Shown here in pieces: positions 45,701-55,589 of a stretch of DNA of 64,000 bases. Under the pieces are notes generated by a model, which made no database searches, had not been told where the DNA came from, and worked only from the letters and a program-made list of their open reading frames with translations. This DNA is from Liolophura sinensis. Taxonomy: Eukaryota > Mollusca > Polyplacophora > Chitonida > Chitonidae. A program made the position numbers and the translations under genes. Numbering within the stretch: position 1 is the stretch's first letter; each line of letters opens with the position of its first letter. Where the stretch lies: NCBI RefSeq assembly GCF_032854445.1, contig NC_088305.1, forward strand, positions 20,622,955 through 20,686,954, written 5' to 3'.

Positions 45701-47063
45701 CCTCCTGCAGCTTGTTAATGACCTCGTGCAGATCCAACACCGTTTTGGGTAATGACGTTGTACTAAGCTGTGCCAACTCCGTCAGCTGGTCGAATACGTG
45801 CGACGCGTTTTTGGCCACGATGGCCACAATCTGACTCCGCAAAGTCGCCGGAATTTTACACTCTTCTTGTAGCTGGCCCGATTTGACATACTTCTCCGCT
45901 AATTTCTTCGCCTCCAGTAAACTGTGCGACTGCAACTCCTCCACCTTAACGCGGGATTTGGACGACTGTTCTTCTAACTCGTCAATCTTCCCTTGCAGTT
46001 GGGCTACATTGTCAGAGAGGGCAATGGTTTGCTCGGCTAGAGTCTCACCGTTCGTGATCAGCCGTTCTAACATGTGTTCGGCGTGTCGCTGGAATTTCAC
46101 TGAGTCACCCATTTTCCCGTCTAATGCATTCATCATTCTCGTCAAGTTCCTGGCACCTTCCTGTGCCACCTCAAAAACCACACCGACTGGAATCGTTGGT
46201 GCGGGGGAAGGCGTTGGTGCAGGTGTTGTTGTTGTTGTTCTGAAGTATTCCTCGTCTCTTAATGCCGAAGCGTTGAAATAGGTTTCAATTAAGTTTTCCA
46301 ATTTGTTGAAATATTTGGAGACCGTGAAGGTATCGATATCCACCTGTTGCGGTGAGGATTCTATCACGTCCGGTATTACACTCTCTTGCTCCATTTCTTC
46401 ACTTTTCCGTACTCTGTCGTTCTTTATTTCAGTATCACCCGTTTTTCCCGTATCATCGGATTGCTGTAATGTTGAATTTACCTCTGACCTTTCTGACATT
46501 GCAGTATTAAATTTCTCCAGTAAACCCTTGACTTCCAGGGCACCTTTGTTCACGTTGTCATTGACAACCACGAGCGTTTGTTCCATTCCTTCGAACATGT
46601 CGTTGTTCTGTCGGAAAAGCATCTTGACATCGTGGTCAATACTGGTGACCTTGTCTCGGACACCGGACAAGTCAGCACGGCTAATTTCGATCTCCAGTCC
46701 GGACACTCTCGTGCTGATGTCCTGGATTTGACTGTTGATACTCTTTGTGTTCGTGTAGAGTAGCCGGAACTGTCTCACGCTATAGTATTGTAAGCCATTC
46801 ACTGCTCTTTCTAACGCTGTAATCCGAGCACTCAGCGTATCGAACTTGTGATCCACTACTCGTAAAATGGTATTGATAACAGTGTCTTCGTTTTTCCGCA
46901 CGAGTTCCTCTGTCGCGGAAAGGGGCGTGTCCACGTCACGAACGTGACGCAGCAATACGTCACCCTGGCTGTCGGCTGCTCTTCCAAGTGGCCAGAAAGA
47001 GCACGACGGTCGTACGACGGAAAACAAAAGTAAACAGGTTACAATGGTACTCGACTGAGTCAT
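39430..47063 (-). CDS. Secreted coiled-coil protein with two SRCR domains (three exons)
   Basis: Exons on the minus strand are 47063-45257, 41548-41240 and 39710-39430. Both junctions are phase 1 with good splice sites, and the joined frame is 798 residues. Residues 1-22 form a signal peptide (hydrophobic IVTCLLLF). About 50-215 and 295-500 are rich in heptad-like coiled coil, separated by an acidic linker (200-245) and a Thr/Pro hinge (276-290, TTTTTPAPTPSPAPT). Asn-X-Ser/Thr sites are frequent. Then come one six-cysteine SRCR domain and a second, incomplete one. SRCR domains bind polyanions, microbes or proteins outside the cell; coiled coil plus SRCR is the plan of class A scavenger receptors, but the short charged-free N-terminus suggests secretion rather than a type II anchor. 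The exact family is not recognised. Joining all three exons into one gene is inference. Confidence 0.72.
40500..40620 (+). mobile_element. SINE family A, 5'-truncated
   Basis: ACCTGCGGATGTTCG, TTGTCCGGTTTCCTCCCACA and GTGAAATATTCTTGAGTACC, then an A-rich tail. It lies in SRCR intron 2. Confidence 0.8.
40661..40928. mobile_element. MITE related to the 10067 element
   Basis: AACAGAAAGCCTGTTGTCT near the left and ACAACATACTTTCAGTT near the right are inverted partners; GTATTCTATTAATTC and GTTGAATATGACA match the intact copy. A SINE A follows directly. Confidence 0.65.
40945..41202 (+). mobile_element. SINE family A, nearly full length
   Basis: Head with TTGGCCGAGGTGG, B box TCGCTGTGAGTTCAAGTTC, then AGCAGCCTGCGCATGCTCGT and a TCAATCAAATAAATAAATAA tail. 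It ends only about 40 bp from SRCR exon 2. Confidence 0.85.
41240..41548 (-). CDS. SRCR gene exon 2: first SRCR domain
   Basis: 309 nt, phase 1 at both ends, so it is a self-contained domain module. Acceptor CCACAG|GTATAG, donor TGCG|GTAAGA. Encodes VLNLVNGSGITEGRLEMYHN, GQWGTVCSRDMHDSDAAAIC, LLGHGGG, MGCIDRRQR, SDC, TRSCSHDQDLGIVC; six cysteines, complete to the final VC. Confidence 0.88.
41645..41815 (-). mobile_element. tRNA-like SINE head (family B-like)
   Basis: The minus strand reads GGCTTAGGTGGTTTAACAGC ... CCCCGTGTTCGAATCCAGC, a tRNA-like A and B box pair. The 3' end GTGT..CCAATTAAAC is diverged. Confidence 0.55.
42280..42460 (+). mobile_element. SINE family A, 5'-truncated
   Basis: ACCTGTGGATGGTCGTGGGT, GTCTGGTTTCCTCCCATCAT, and a CATCAAATAAATAAATAAAT tail after a small TATGAG repeat. 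Confidence 0.8.
42784..42857 (-). mobile_element. tRNA-like sequence (SINE head), not a functional tRNA
   Basis: The minus strand GCTTCGGTGGTCTAATAGTT ... GGGATCAAACCTAGG resembles a Glu/Asp-type tRNA with A and B boxes, but the arms do not pair properly. It sits at the edge of the 27-bp array. Confidence 0.45.
42860..44660. repeat. 27-bp minisatellite, about 65 diverged copies (SRCR intron 1)
   Basis: CTGGATGTTCTATGGTCTAAATACGAC units, best preserved at 43560-44340 and fading at both ends. The nine-codon period keeps frames open on both strands (Trp/Tyr-rich one way, Tyr/Leu/Arg-rich the other); these are not genes. Confidence 0.95.
45257..47063 (-). CDS. SRCR gene exon 1 (signal peptide and coiled coil)
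   Basis: 1807 nt, ending in phase 1 at donor TCGG|GTAAGT. ATG at 47063 is preferred over the in-frame ATG at 47168 because a strong splice acceptor (TTTCTTTCTCACCACAG|ACTGAATATG) ends 7 nt before it, and because the signal peptide MTQSSTIVTCLLLFSV starts there. The 602 complete codons are G+C-richer than the surroundings and free of repeats. Only three cysteines (10, 21, 402) occur. Confidence 0.88.
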
Positions 47064-47095
47064 ATTCAGTCTGTGGTGAGAAAGAAATAAATTCA
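47064..47095 (-). other. Splice acceptor upstream of the SRCR start codon
   Basis: A pyrimidine-rich tract followed by CCACAG|ACTGAAT, with the exon starting at 47070. It implies a non-coding first exon further right (above 47100), not located. A near-duplicate of the tract (TTTCTCACCAGACTGAA) lies just upstream. Confidence 0.55.
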
Positions 47096-49627
47096 GTCTG
47101 GTGAGAAAAAAAAACGTGCCGTCCAAGGCACAGGCCACAGAGCAACACAAGTTAGGAGTATTGATCAAGTTTCAGAGTTAGTGAATCCACAGCCTGGCGT
47201 CACTGCCTAGCACAAATATAAACATCTCAAACTGCAAGTTGTCAGTTCGAATAGCAACAAACCACAGAAGTGAATCTGGCGCATTAAATAAACATTAGAA
47301 AGAACTTACAAACATATGATCCATCTAGACGTATACTGCTACTCAAGCCTGTGATAGGTACGTATGTAGGCTTACAACATCCGACATTCGTGAAACTTCA
47401 ATCAAAACCGTTTTTCATCGTAAACAGCGTGGTCGTTTACAAATGATACTCGGATTTCTTCATAGCGTCTGTTCATTCCTCAGCGGTACGTCCTGATGCA
47501 CTGGAATATTAGAGTTTCGTTGAGAAAATCACAGACTAAACATTTCTCCGATCTGTTTTTCGTATGCCTTTGCCGCTTAGGCCTACATTCACCCGGTATT
47601 AAACCGCATCAAGCCGAACTCCACGATTCGAGAGTGCGCATAGTTGTAGGCACTTGCATGTACTCTCTGTAGTGCAAAGTCTTTAAGAAGATCAACTTCA
47701 CCTCTCGGGCAAGCATTATATGTTGGGCTACACTGTGAGTGTGTAGACAAGACTGACCAGTCAATGGCCAGCGGATATCCGGGTACTTGACACTGGGGAC
47801 CTACTGACTTTGGGAATGTTTCCCTCGTGCCCATGTATACATGTACTAGGAAGAATGCTGAAGACTTTAAATCCTTCCTCAGAGCAGCCCTTAATTCATA
47901 TAAGATATAAATAAAGACTTAATTACAGAAAGAGAGTAAAATTAGGGCGGCTACATGTAGCGAGGACAGAGAGAAAGCTGGCAAATGGTCACACTTAAAC
48001 AGTGAAATTCGGTCCATTTAAGGAGTTTTCAAACTGTTCACGTGAATGTTTAAACAGTATCAAATCACACGCTCCATAACGCCATGGATTTAGAGTCATA
48101 GGGAAAGTTCTATAATGACCTGTAACAGCCGAATGAATGAAAATGCTCAGGCAACAACTAACACTGGACATTCCATTATTCCAATCGACAATAATACGAA
48201 GTTTTTGAGTTACGCCATTACGACAACAGAATGACGTCCCGGTGCAAAATGACGTCGCCACTTTACGGCACAGTAGGGCTACTTGCCTATCTTTTAACAT
48301 GGCAGTGATCGTCTTTAGATCAAAGTATCGGCAGAACATCATTTTTTGTGCAATATTGGGAACGGAAATTCATCCCTGAACACAATTCAGAAGATCAGTG
48401 TAATCCTTTCATTTAGTTCTCTATATTCTGTATACCACCCTATGTTAAAATTACCAGATTGGCCCTACCGTGCCGTAAAGTGACAACGTCAAACCATAAA
48501 GGGGCGTCATGTCTTGAGACACGCATATTGCTTTAGCATTAATCTGGCAGTAAACCGGTGTATTCATTATGATTCTTGACGAACTTTTTTATTCATTACA
48601 AGTTAAAAATCATAGCTTATCCTAAATCTTGTAATTTTTGGGATGGATATTAGTAGTGCTGAAAGCAGTATATTATATTTCTTTCCCAGCTTTTTTTACT
48701 ATAAAGGTACGAGTATGTTGTTCATTAGATGGACTAACCATGTGTATATGTATTCTACGGGACAATGAAACTTTTACATCATCTGCAAATATCGAACATT
48801 ATAAAAGAAAACGGTGCAAGAGTACAAAAGAACTGCTTCACTGATATATAATTTCGATCAGTTTCCTTTTTAGAAATGTTGAATGTAGTGTTTTATTTTT
48901 TTGTTTTTGTTTTATTTTATTTTTTGTTAATCAGAGGCTTTCATGAAGCTTATTTTGTCCACACATGGCGTTCGTGTGTTCTTTCTGCTTGTATCACTTT
49001 TGTTTGACTGGACATACCAGTGTGATTTGGTATACTTGAATATATATATATGTTTCTTCAATATTTCATCATTCTTTTATCCAAAGGTATACTATATGGC
49101 CCAGTCCAAATGTGAAACAGACCATAATAAGAACACCACAGCGGATCCATGCTAGTAATAAACACTAAAATGTGCATTTGTGCTTTGCTAGGCATATACA
49201 TATAGGCCTACTACTGAGGTATTTGTCAGAAATTAGCATCAACCAAACCATTTGCACTATAGCCTACAAATGTTCAAGTTGCACCAGTTTACCAAAAAAA
49301 CAGTATGAAGGATTTAGTTCCAGCTTGTGGAATCAAAGCATCGGTCTACACATCTGTTTATAAACATTCAGGAATCAGATTTCATGGTACTCGCCACACT
49401 GCTTCCACATCCAAAATTCAACTCTACACGCCGGGCTACATATATATATGATGCGTGCAAATTGTTTGAATAGGGCTTACTCTCGCCTTGGTGAATGTTT
49501 AAGCGGATAAAATAAAACATTGCAATCTTTACACCTTTCTTACATGCGTCCCTGCCCTTTACCCTGCAGTCCCATTCCGACCCTTCCTTTGGTTCCAGTT
49601 AAGAATTCAAACTCTTAGGAAATTATA
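47096..49627. other. Region upstream of the SRCR gene; no gene seen
   Basis: Probably holds the non-coding first exon and promoter. 47930-48010 repeats part of the 36465-36535 sequence (AGCGAGGACAG, GGTAAATGGTCACAC-like words), so it is an interspersed repeat. The rest is unremarkable A+T-rich sequence. Confidence 0.5.
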
Positions 49628-49654
49628 CTCTCCCAAAAAAGAAACGCAACATCC
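49628..49654. repeat. Left terminal inverted repeat of the Tc1 element
   Basis: 27 bp, CTCTCCCAAAAAAGAAACGC followed by AACATCC. Identical to the reverse complement of 51130-51156. Confidence 0.95.
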
Positions 49655-49821
49655 GATTCGTTTTATCCAAATATGAATTTTTCAACATCATCTTAAATAC
49701 AAAAATAAGCATCACATCACACTGAAATTTTCCACACTGGTTGTTCAGACTTTTAAGTTAATTACAATGTCAAAATTTATCACATTAAAGTCCATAGCAC
49801 TCAGATGACGTCACTGCAAAG

Positions 49822-50829
49822 TCAATATCTGCTATGCCCACCATTAACCCGTAACACAGCGCGAATCCGTCTCGGCATAGACATGATCAATCGGCGAATA
49901 CGGTTTTGCGGAATTCTTCTCCTTTCTTGGTCAAGAGCCTACAGCACTTCTTGCTGAGTTTGGGGCGCTGGATGACGACTGCGCAAGCGTTTTCCCAAGT
50001 CATCCCACAAATGTTCTATTGGGTTCAAATCTGGTGATTTGGACGGCCAGGGCAGCACTGTTACGTTCTGGTTCTCCAGAAAGTCAACCGTAGCACGAGC
50101 TGTATGCGGCCGAGCGTTGTCGTGCTGAAAAACTTCCCTACGAAGGTCCATTATGGGCAGCATGTGTGGCGTCAAAACCTCATCTCTGTATCGAGCGGCG
50201 TTAAGGTTGCCTGGGATGTGCACCAGTTGAGATTTTCGGGCGTATGATATGGCACCCCACACCATCACACTTCCTCTACCGAAATTGTCGATTTCAAGGA
50301 CGCAGTTCCTTGCGAACCTCTCATTTCGGCGTCTGTAGACGCGTGTACGGCCATCTCTTTTCTCCAGCATGAATCTGGATTCATCGCTGAACCAGACTCG
50401 CCTCCAGTTTCGCAGATTCCAGTCCCTTAATCTGTTGCACCATCGGACCCTTGCGCGTCGATGCTGTTGTCTCAGTACTACGCCAAAGTAAGGACGTCTG
50501 GGACGTAAGCCGTTTTCACGGAGATGGTTCCTGACTGTCTGTGCCGATATTCGTCGGAGACCTGGGACATTTGATGCTGTTTCTGTTGCTGTTACGGTTC
50601 GGTTTCTGAGATGAAGTAACCGGCTGTAACGGTCTTGGGCTGCTGTTGTGACCCTAGGTCGGCCATAACGTTGACGGTCAGCTGTTGAACCGGATTGCTG
50701 GTACCGTTGCCAGAGCCGGGAAATCGTGCTCCGGTGAACATGATAAAGTCTAGCGACTGCATTCTGTGATTCACCGGCGAGGAGTCGACCAATGACGATG
50801 TTCCGGGTAGCGGTGTCTAGTCTTGGCAT
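49822..50829 (-). pseudogene. Tc1 DD34E transposase with one premature TAG
   Basis: Cuts and pastes the element at TA sites. From ATG at 50829 the open part is 296 residues: an N-terminal paired-type helix-turn-helix region (1-60, ending YGRPRVTT), then the DDE core with D149 (WFSDESRF), D237 (QHDNARPHTA) and E272 (SPDLNPIEHLWDD), 34 residues between the last two. TAG at 49939-49941 interrupts it. The same frame then continues 38 codons to TGA at 49822-49824 and ends VNGGHSRY, the usual Tc1 C-terminus, so the expected length is about 335. One base change (CAG to TAG) would explain it. Whether the truncated protein still works is unknown. Confidence 0.92.
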
Positions 50830-51129
50830 ATCTTGGCAGGTTGGAGAAGCAACTAAGGGACTGAATTCAACGGAACGGTTATGTGTCTTTTATACCCATT
50901 AAATCCGCTTAAAAATACGGCATGATTCGCAGGTGCAACTGTCCTAAGTTTTTCTCTACGAATCCCTCGCGCAGCGTTACACAAAGGCCGACCCTTAAGT
51001 CACGTGTGACCAACAGACACTATCTGGTGTTTAAATTCAATTATCGTACATTTACATTAAAATATGATCATGTTGTCATGTCTCAATCACGCCAATTTTT
51101 TGAAGAATTTATGATTGATCTTTTGGGGG

Positions 51130-51156
51130 GGATGTTGCGTTTCTTTTTTGGGAGAG
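51130..51156. repeat. Right terminal inverted repeat of the Tc1 element
   Basis: 27 bp, GGATGTTGCG to GGGAGAG, mirror of 49628-49654, followed by TA. Confidence 0.95.
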
Positions 51157-51324
51157 TATATTTCCGGGAAACAAAAATCAGTTAAAATTATTAAGAAATA
51201 CAAGCTTCACTCAGCATACATGTAGGTTGATAGCTGGCAGCCAATTTGTATGGGGATGACTACTTACTGGTATCGGTGCATTTTTTTCCTTTGTTTTTAT
51301 TAACCTCTAGTATGGAATCAGTCT

Positions 51325-51480
51325 GAGTCCAAGTCCAGCTCATGCTGGTTTCCTCTCCGCAGATGGTTGTTGGTTTCCCCCGGGCTCTGTCCGGTTTCGT
51401 CCCACCACCATGCTGGTCGCCGTCATATAAGTGAAATATTGATCATGGCGTAAAACATCATTCACATAAATAAACAAATC
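51325..51480 (+). mobile_element. SINE family A with internal deletion
   Basis: GAGTCCAAGTCCAGCTCATG, CCGCAGATGGTTGTTGGTTT and GTGAAATATTGATCATGGCG, then an ATAAATAAAC tail. Confidence 0.8.
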
Positions 51481-51619
51481 AGTTAAAGAACCAATCAGTG
51501 TGACGCGAATATTCTGTGACTTCGTTTCGATCATAAACTTGTTCGTCTACTTTTGTTTTTCATGCATGTTCTCAACATATCGAAAACCATCATAAACATC
51601 CTCTACTAAACATATGTTC

Positions 51620-51695
51620 TCACCAAGATATGGCTGAAATGCTGCCGATGTGGCGTTCAGCAATGATCAATCACTCCAATCATTCATTCATTTAT
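51620..51695 (+). mobile_element. SINE family C, 3' end
   Basis: ATATGGCTGAAATGCTGCCG, ATGTGGCGTTCAGCAATGAT, and an ATTCATTCATT tail. Confidence 0.65.
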
Positions 51696-52687
51696 TTCGA
51701 TCAACAAGGACACATGCAGGTTCGAATCACACTCTTACTATTTTCCCTGCATGAAGTCTAAAACCAGGAGCTACATTTCCCTGACGAAGCTACGCCAGTG
51801 GTTTTTCTTTGGACTTTCCAGCACAGGACAACACATGAGCACCATCGTATGCGTATAAAAATCTTGAATCCTGCCTTAAGAGCCAATCAAATGAATACAA
51901 CAATTACCAGGTACCTTTGAAAGGTCAATGGATTATTCCGGGCACTCCGGTTTTATCCATCCATATCCGTAGGCCTATACATGGGCAAGCTCTACTGGTC
52001 ACCGTCGTAAAGGCAGTGAAAAATTCTCGAGTAAGCTATATAGGCCTGGGGCGTTGAACACCAGTCAGATAAATAAATAAGTAAATGTTTGCTTGATCAA
52101 AGCACACTGGTATTTGGCCACCTGGACTGAGGACAGATTTCATTAAACTGCGTATTCTATGATAGGTTTGTTAGACTTGGCCGAGTTAGGATATCCAAAA
52201 AAAACAAGTAAAACATATCTTTAAAAAAACAAGATTTACTTTGCACAAATTACTTAATGAATATAAAATAAAGTTTTTAGAGATTTCAGCATCATATATG
52301 AAATTATATTTAAAAAAAAAAACAAAAAACAAAAACCAAAAAAAAACAAAAACAAAAAAAAACACAAACAATGATTGACAGATACCACAGCAAGACTGAC
52401 AGCCCTGATCACCAAGACGCTTTCAAATGTCACTATATCTGAGATTGAACACTACATTTCAGAATGTAGGCCAATTTAAATTTAAATTTGTCTCTGTTGT
52501 CATACTGTTTCACATACGGCGCTGACATGTTTATGACAAATTCCTCATATCCACTAAATATGGATATCTCACGTTTAAATGATTTTGAATAATTGCGTGC
52601 TTTAAGACAATTTTGCTCAACTTTCGAACCCCCCACAGGTTTGTGCTTTAGATGCTGATGGATGGAAGAAACCAGAGCACCCGGAGT

Positions 52688-52835
<148 letters not shown>

Positions 52836-54620
52836 TTGGCCACATATCTCCATCAATTTTCCATAAGCGACAATGTTAACGTTTAGCGCTTTAGCTCAGT
52901 TCCAAACATTCCGCGGCCAGCAAACTTTGGCGCACACCTGACCCAGCCTGAAAGAAAGAAACCATGAAAATCCTGATATAGATTGACTGTCAAAATCTGG
53001 ATCTTTCTATGCCGGGAGCTGGGAGGGGTACCTAGCAACGCCAAGGGGACATCACTCGCAGCTTCATCACCACCTGTCTCGTTGTCTCCTCTCGCCCTGA
53101 ATTTCAAACTTTCATCATTAAAACTCATACCTGCCCAAAGTTTAGACAATTTCCATCATTTGGATACCAATCATGGACCTGTACACCAAAAATAGCAGGC
53201 TGGCAGCAAAAAAAAACGACTTTATACCCTAAAATACACAGCATTAAAGTACATTTGCAGTGGTGGTCTGTGTCCCGTTGGTTTATTAAACCTCGGCGAA
53301 CTTCAAACTCCAGCGCGCTCTCAAGTGCCGGCAGGGTTGACGACTGAACTAAAATGTTACCGCTGTGCGTAGATTGTAATTGGACCTAATGCACCTCCGG
53401 ACACAGAAGAGCTTTGCGATGATGACAGATAGGACGTAAGCGGAAATTTTTGGTAAAAAAATAAAACTAACATTCGATCAGGAGATTCTCACATGGATGA
53501 GGTGAGAAGAGTTACTTTTAAAGTATCTGTTATTTTACGTGCTAAACGTACTCTATATGTACTAGTCCCACAAATAACTTGACAACAACTTTCGTTTTGA
53601 TTACAACAACAACAACGTAACCAGAAAGACAGACTGACGAATGTCATACCCTAGTCTGAACTCTTATGTTGGGATGGAATAAATATGACAGTTATAACAC
53701 TGATTTTGTAAGCTGGATGAGGCGATGTAAATCATGCTTTTCCCGTTTATTATGGTGGAAAAAAATACAAATCGTTTAAGTTTTAAGATATAGGCCTATT
53801 TCGTAATTTAGCATGACTAAGAAGACATGGTATTATAGATGGCGGATGTCGTAAAGACTAAGTTGTTGTCTACACGATGTTTTCCATTTGGCTTCTTACA
53901 TTCATACGTTCAGTCATACTTCAGTGAAATCTGCAAATATGGAGAATACATTTTTCAGGTGTCTAGCCAACGTGACTGAGAAACATGTGAAGCATACACA
54001 TGCGCATTAACTCTTACCGTTTTCTTCTGTCTTAAACACGTCTGCGAAACACATTCTGTGACAACAAAGCAAATGGTCTAGTAGTATAGGTGAAGCCAAA
54101 GGTGACAAGAAACAAAAAATAATCTGTGATCAAAAGGGGCGCACAAGACTGTTGATGGCATCACGTGACAGAGTGTAGTATGAACAAGTGTGTATTCACA
54201 CAACATTAAATCCAACTTCTTTTCATTCATTTTAACCACCTAGATGTCAGTACAAATATGTGAAATGATGTCAGTAGTAATGTGGAAAGCAACATGTAAC
54301 ACAAACCTAGTCTTTACAACTCCCTAGTTGGGCTCAGTGTTATTTTAAACTCTGCAACGTCATTTAAAAACAATTTTGTATGATCATTATGGGTAATGGT
54401 TACCATGAGTTTTAGGCGCTTCAAATTTTGGATCACATCAATGAACATGAACTAAGTTTGGATTTTCAACTTCTTATGTACTAATAACGCTGTTTTTGAG
54501 AACCTCATAAATCACGATGCATGTTAGGATTTCAAAGTAGCGTTTGAGTGCACCTGGATGGACTGATATTATCAAATTATCTCTCGGGAATGAGGTCACC
54601 TGGTCTGTGAGAGGCTTTAA

Positions 54621-55018
54621 AGGAGAAGAAAACATGATAAATCAGATGAAAGGGTATGACAACTTATTTGTAAGCAAGGCCTGTAATATTTTTTCCAAGA
54701 GAAAAGGGTATTTGAAGATATTTTTGTATGGTTGGTATTTGGAACCACCTCTTTGTGTCTGTCATCTTTGCACAATAATTTCCTAAATAAGGATGTGATG
54801 CATACCTAATAAATTAATTTAGTGTGAATTTGTTTTTTAATTCAAAACACATGCATTTGATGGATGTGAATGATGATAATATTTATGAATATATTAAAAA
54901 TATAAATATGATCAAAATCCAGGTTGAACACATTTGTTAACTGAAAAGACCAAATTCCAGTGCAAATATATTTATAAAACGTGTTACATCCTCATTTATG
55001 GCATTATTATACAAAGGC
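54621..55018. mobile_element. Partial copy of the 577-bp foldback element
   Basis: Starts right after TTAA (54617-54620) with AGGAGAAGAAAACATGATAA and follows 14482-14890 through ATAATATTTATGAA, AAATATAAATATGATC and TTACATCCTCATTTATGG. The right ~170 bp are missing or unrecognisable. It ends 440 bp before the CAPN7 start codon. Confidence 0.75.
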
Positions 55019-55457
55019 TGACCTTTATGTAATTTTTATTGATGGTAAATCAAAATATTCTCAGATATCATCTCTGTGCTTTGAAGAAATTAATTAGCAT
55101 CTCCAATATCATGATGTTGGGCTAGATGGCTTCTCAGATGAACAGTTTAAGAAATTAAATCCAGCTTCAAAATCTTGGAAAGTATTCCGTCAGGAACTCC
55201 ATTAAGTTAACAGTTTTTTCTGTGTGAGACACAATCAGTTTTTTCCTGTCTTTTACGAACAAAGTGCTTTGTCTCTGTTTTATGAAATATTTTTTTTTTT
55301 AATTTCTGTACAGAATTTTAAGGTACCCTCCCATGGCACATGATGTGTGAAGCAAGGTAGAGGTGTTCCACATGAAGATGAAATCCACAAGAAGAAGAAT
55401 TTAATGTTGTGATAAACATCTGAAATTAACTTTAGAAGGCTACAAATTTCTTCCAAG

Positions 55458-55589
55458 ATGTCTGACCCATCTGGTGGAAACTACGGTGTGGATCCAACAG
55501 TCCTGGAGAAGGATGGTTTTAACCTGGCATGTCTGGCTGTGGAGTATGACACAAAAGGGGAAGTCAGCAATGCTATATTTTACTATGCA
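55458..55589 (+). CDS. CAPN7: CAPN7 exon 1 (start, MIT 1 first helix)
   Basis: 44 codons, phase 0, donor TATGCA|GTAAGT. Encodes [17 protein letters not shown], matching human LERDAVQFARLAVQRD. Confidence 0.9.

Larger units (their letters stand above)
49628..51156 (-). mobile_element. Tc1-type DNA transposon, nearly intact, 1529 bp
   Basis: Bounded by perfect 27-bp terminal inverted repeats starting CTCTCCCAAAAAAGAAACGC and flanked by TA on each side (49626-49627, 51157-51158), the Tc1/mariner target duplication. It encodes one transposase on the minus strand. The perfect ends and near-intact gene suggest recent insertion. Confidence 0.95.

Noticed and set aside
47064..47168. Upstream in-frame ATG extending the SRCR protein by 35 residues
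   Set aside because: A pyrimidine tract and CAG acceptor lie between it and the signal peptide, so this stretch is probably intron.
52883..53195. Overlapping 88- and 70-codon frames on opposite strands
   Set aside because: No recognisable family, no supporting splice sites, and neither strand shows a coding pattern; perhaps part of a CAPN7 upstream exon, but unsupported.
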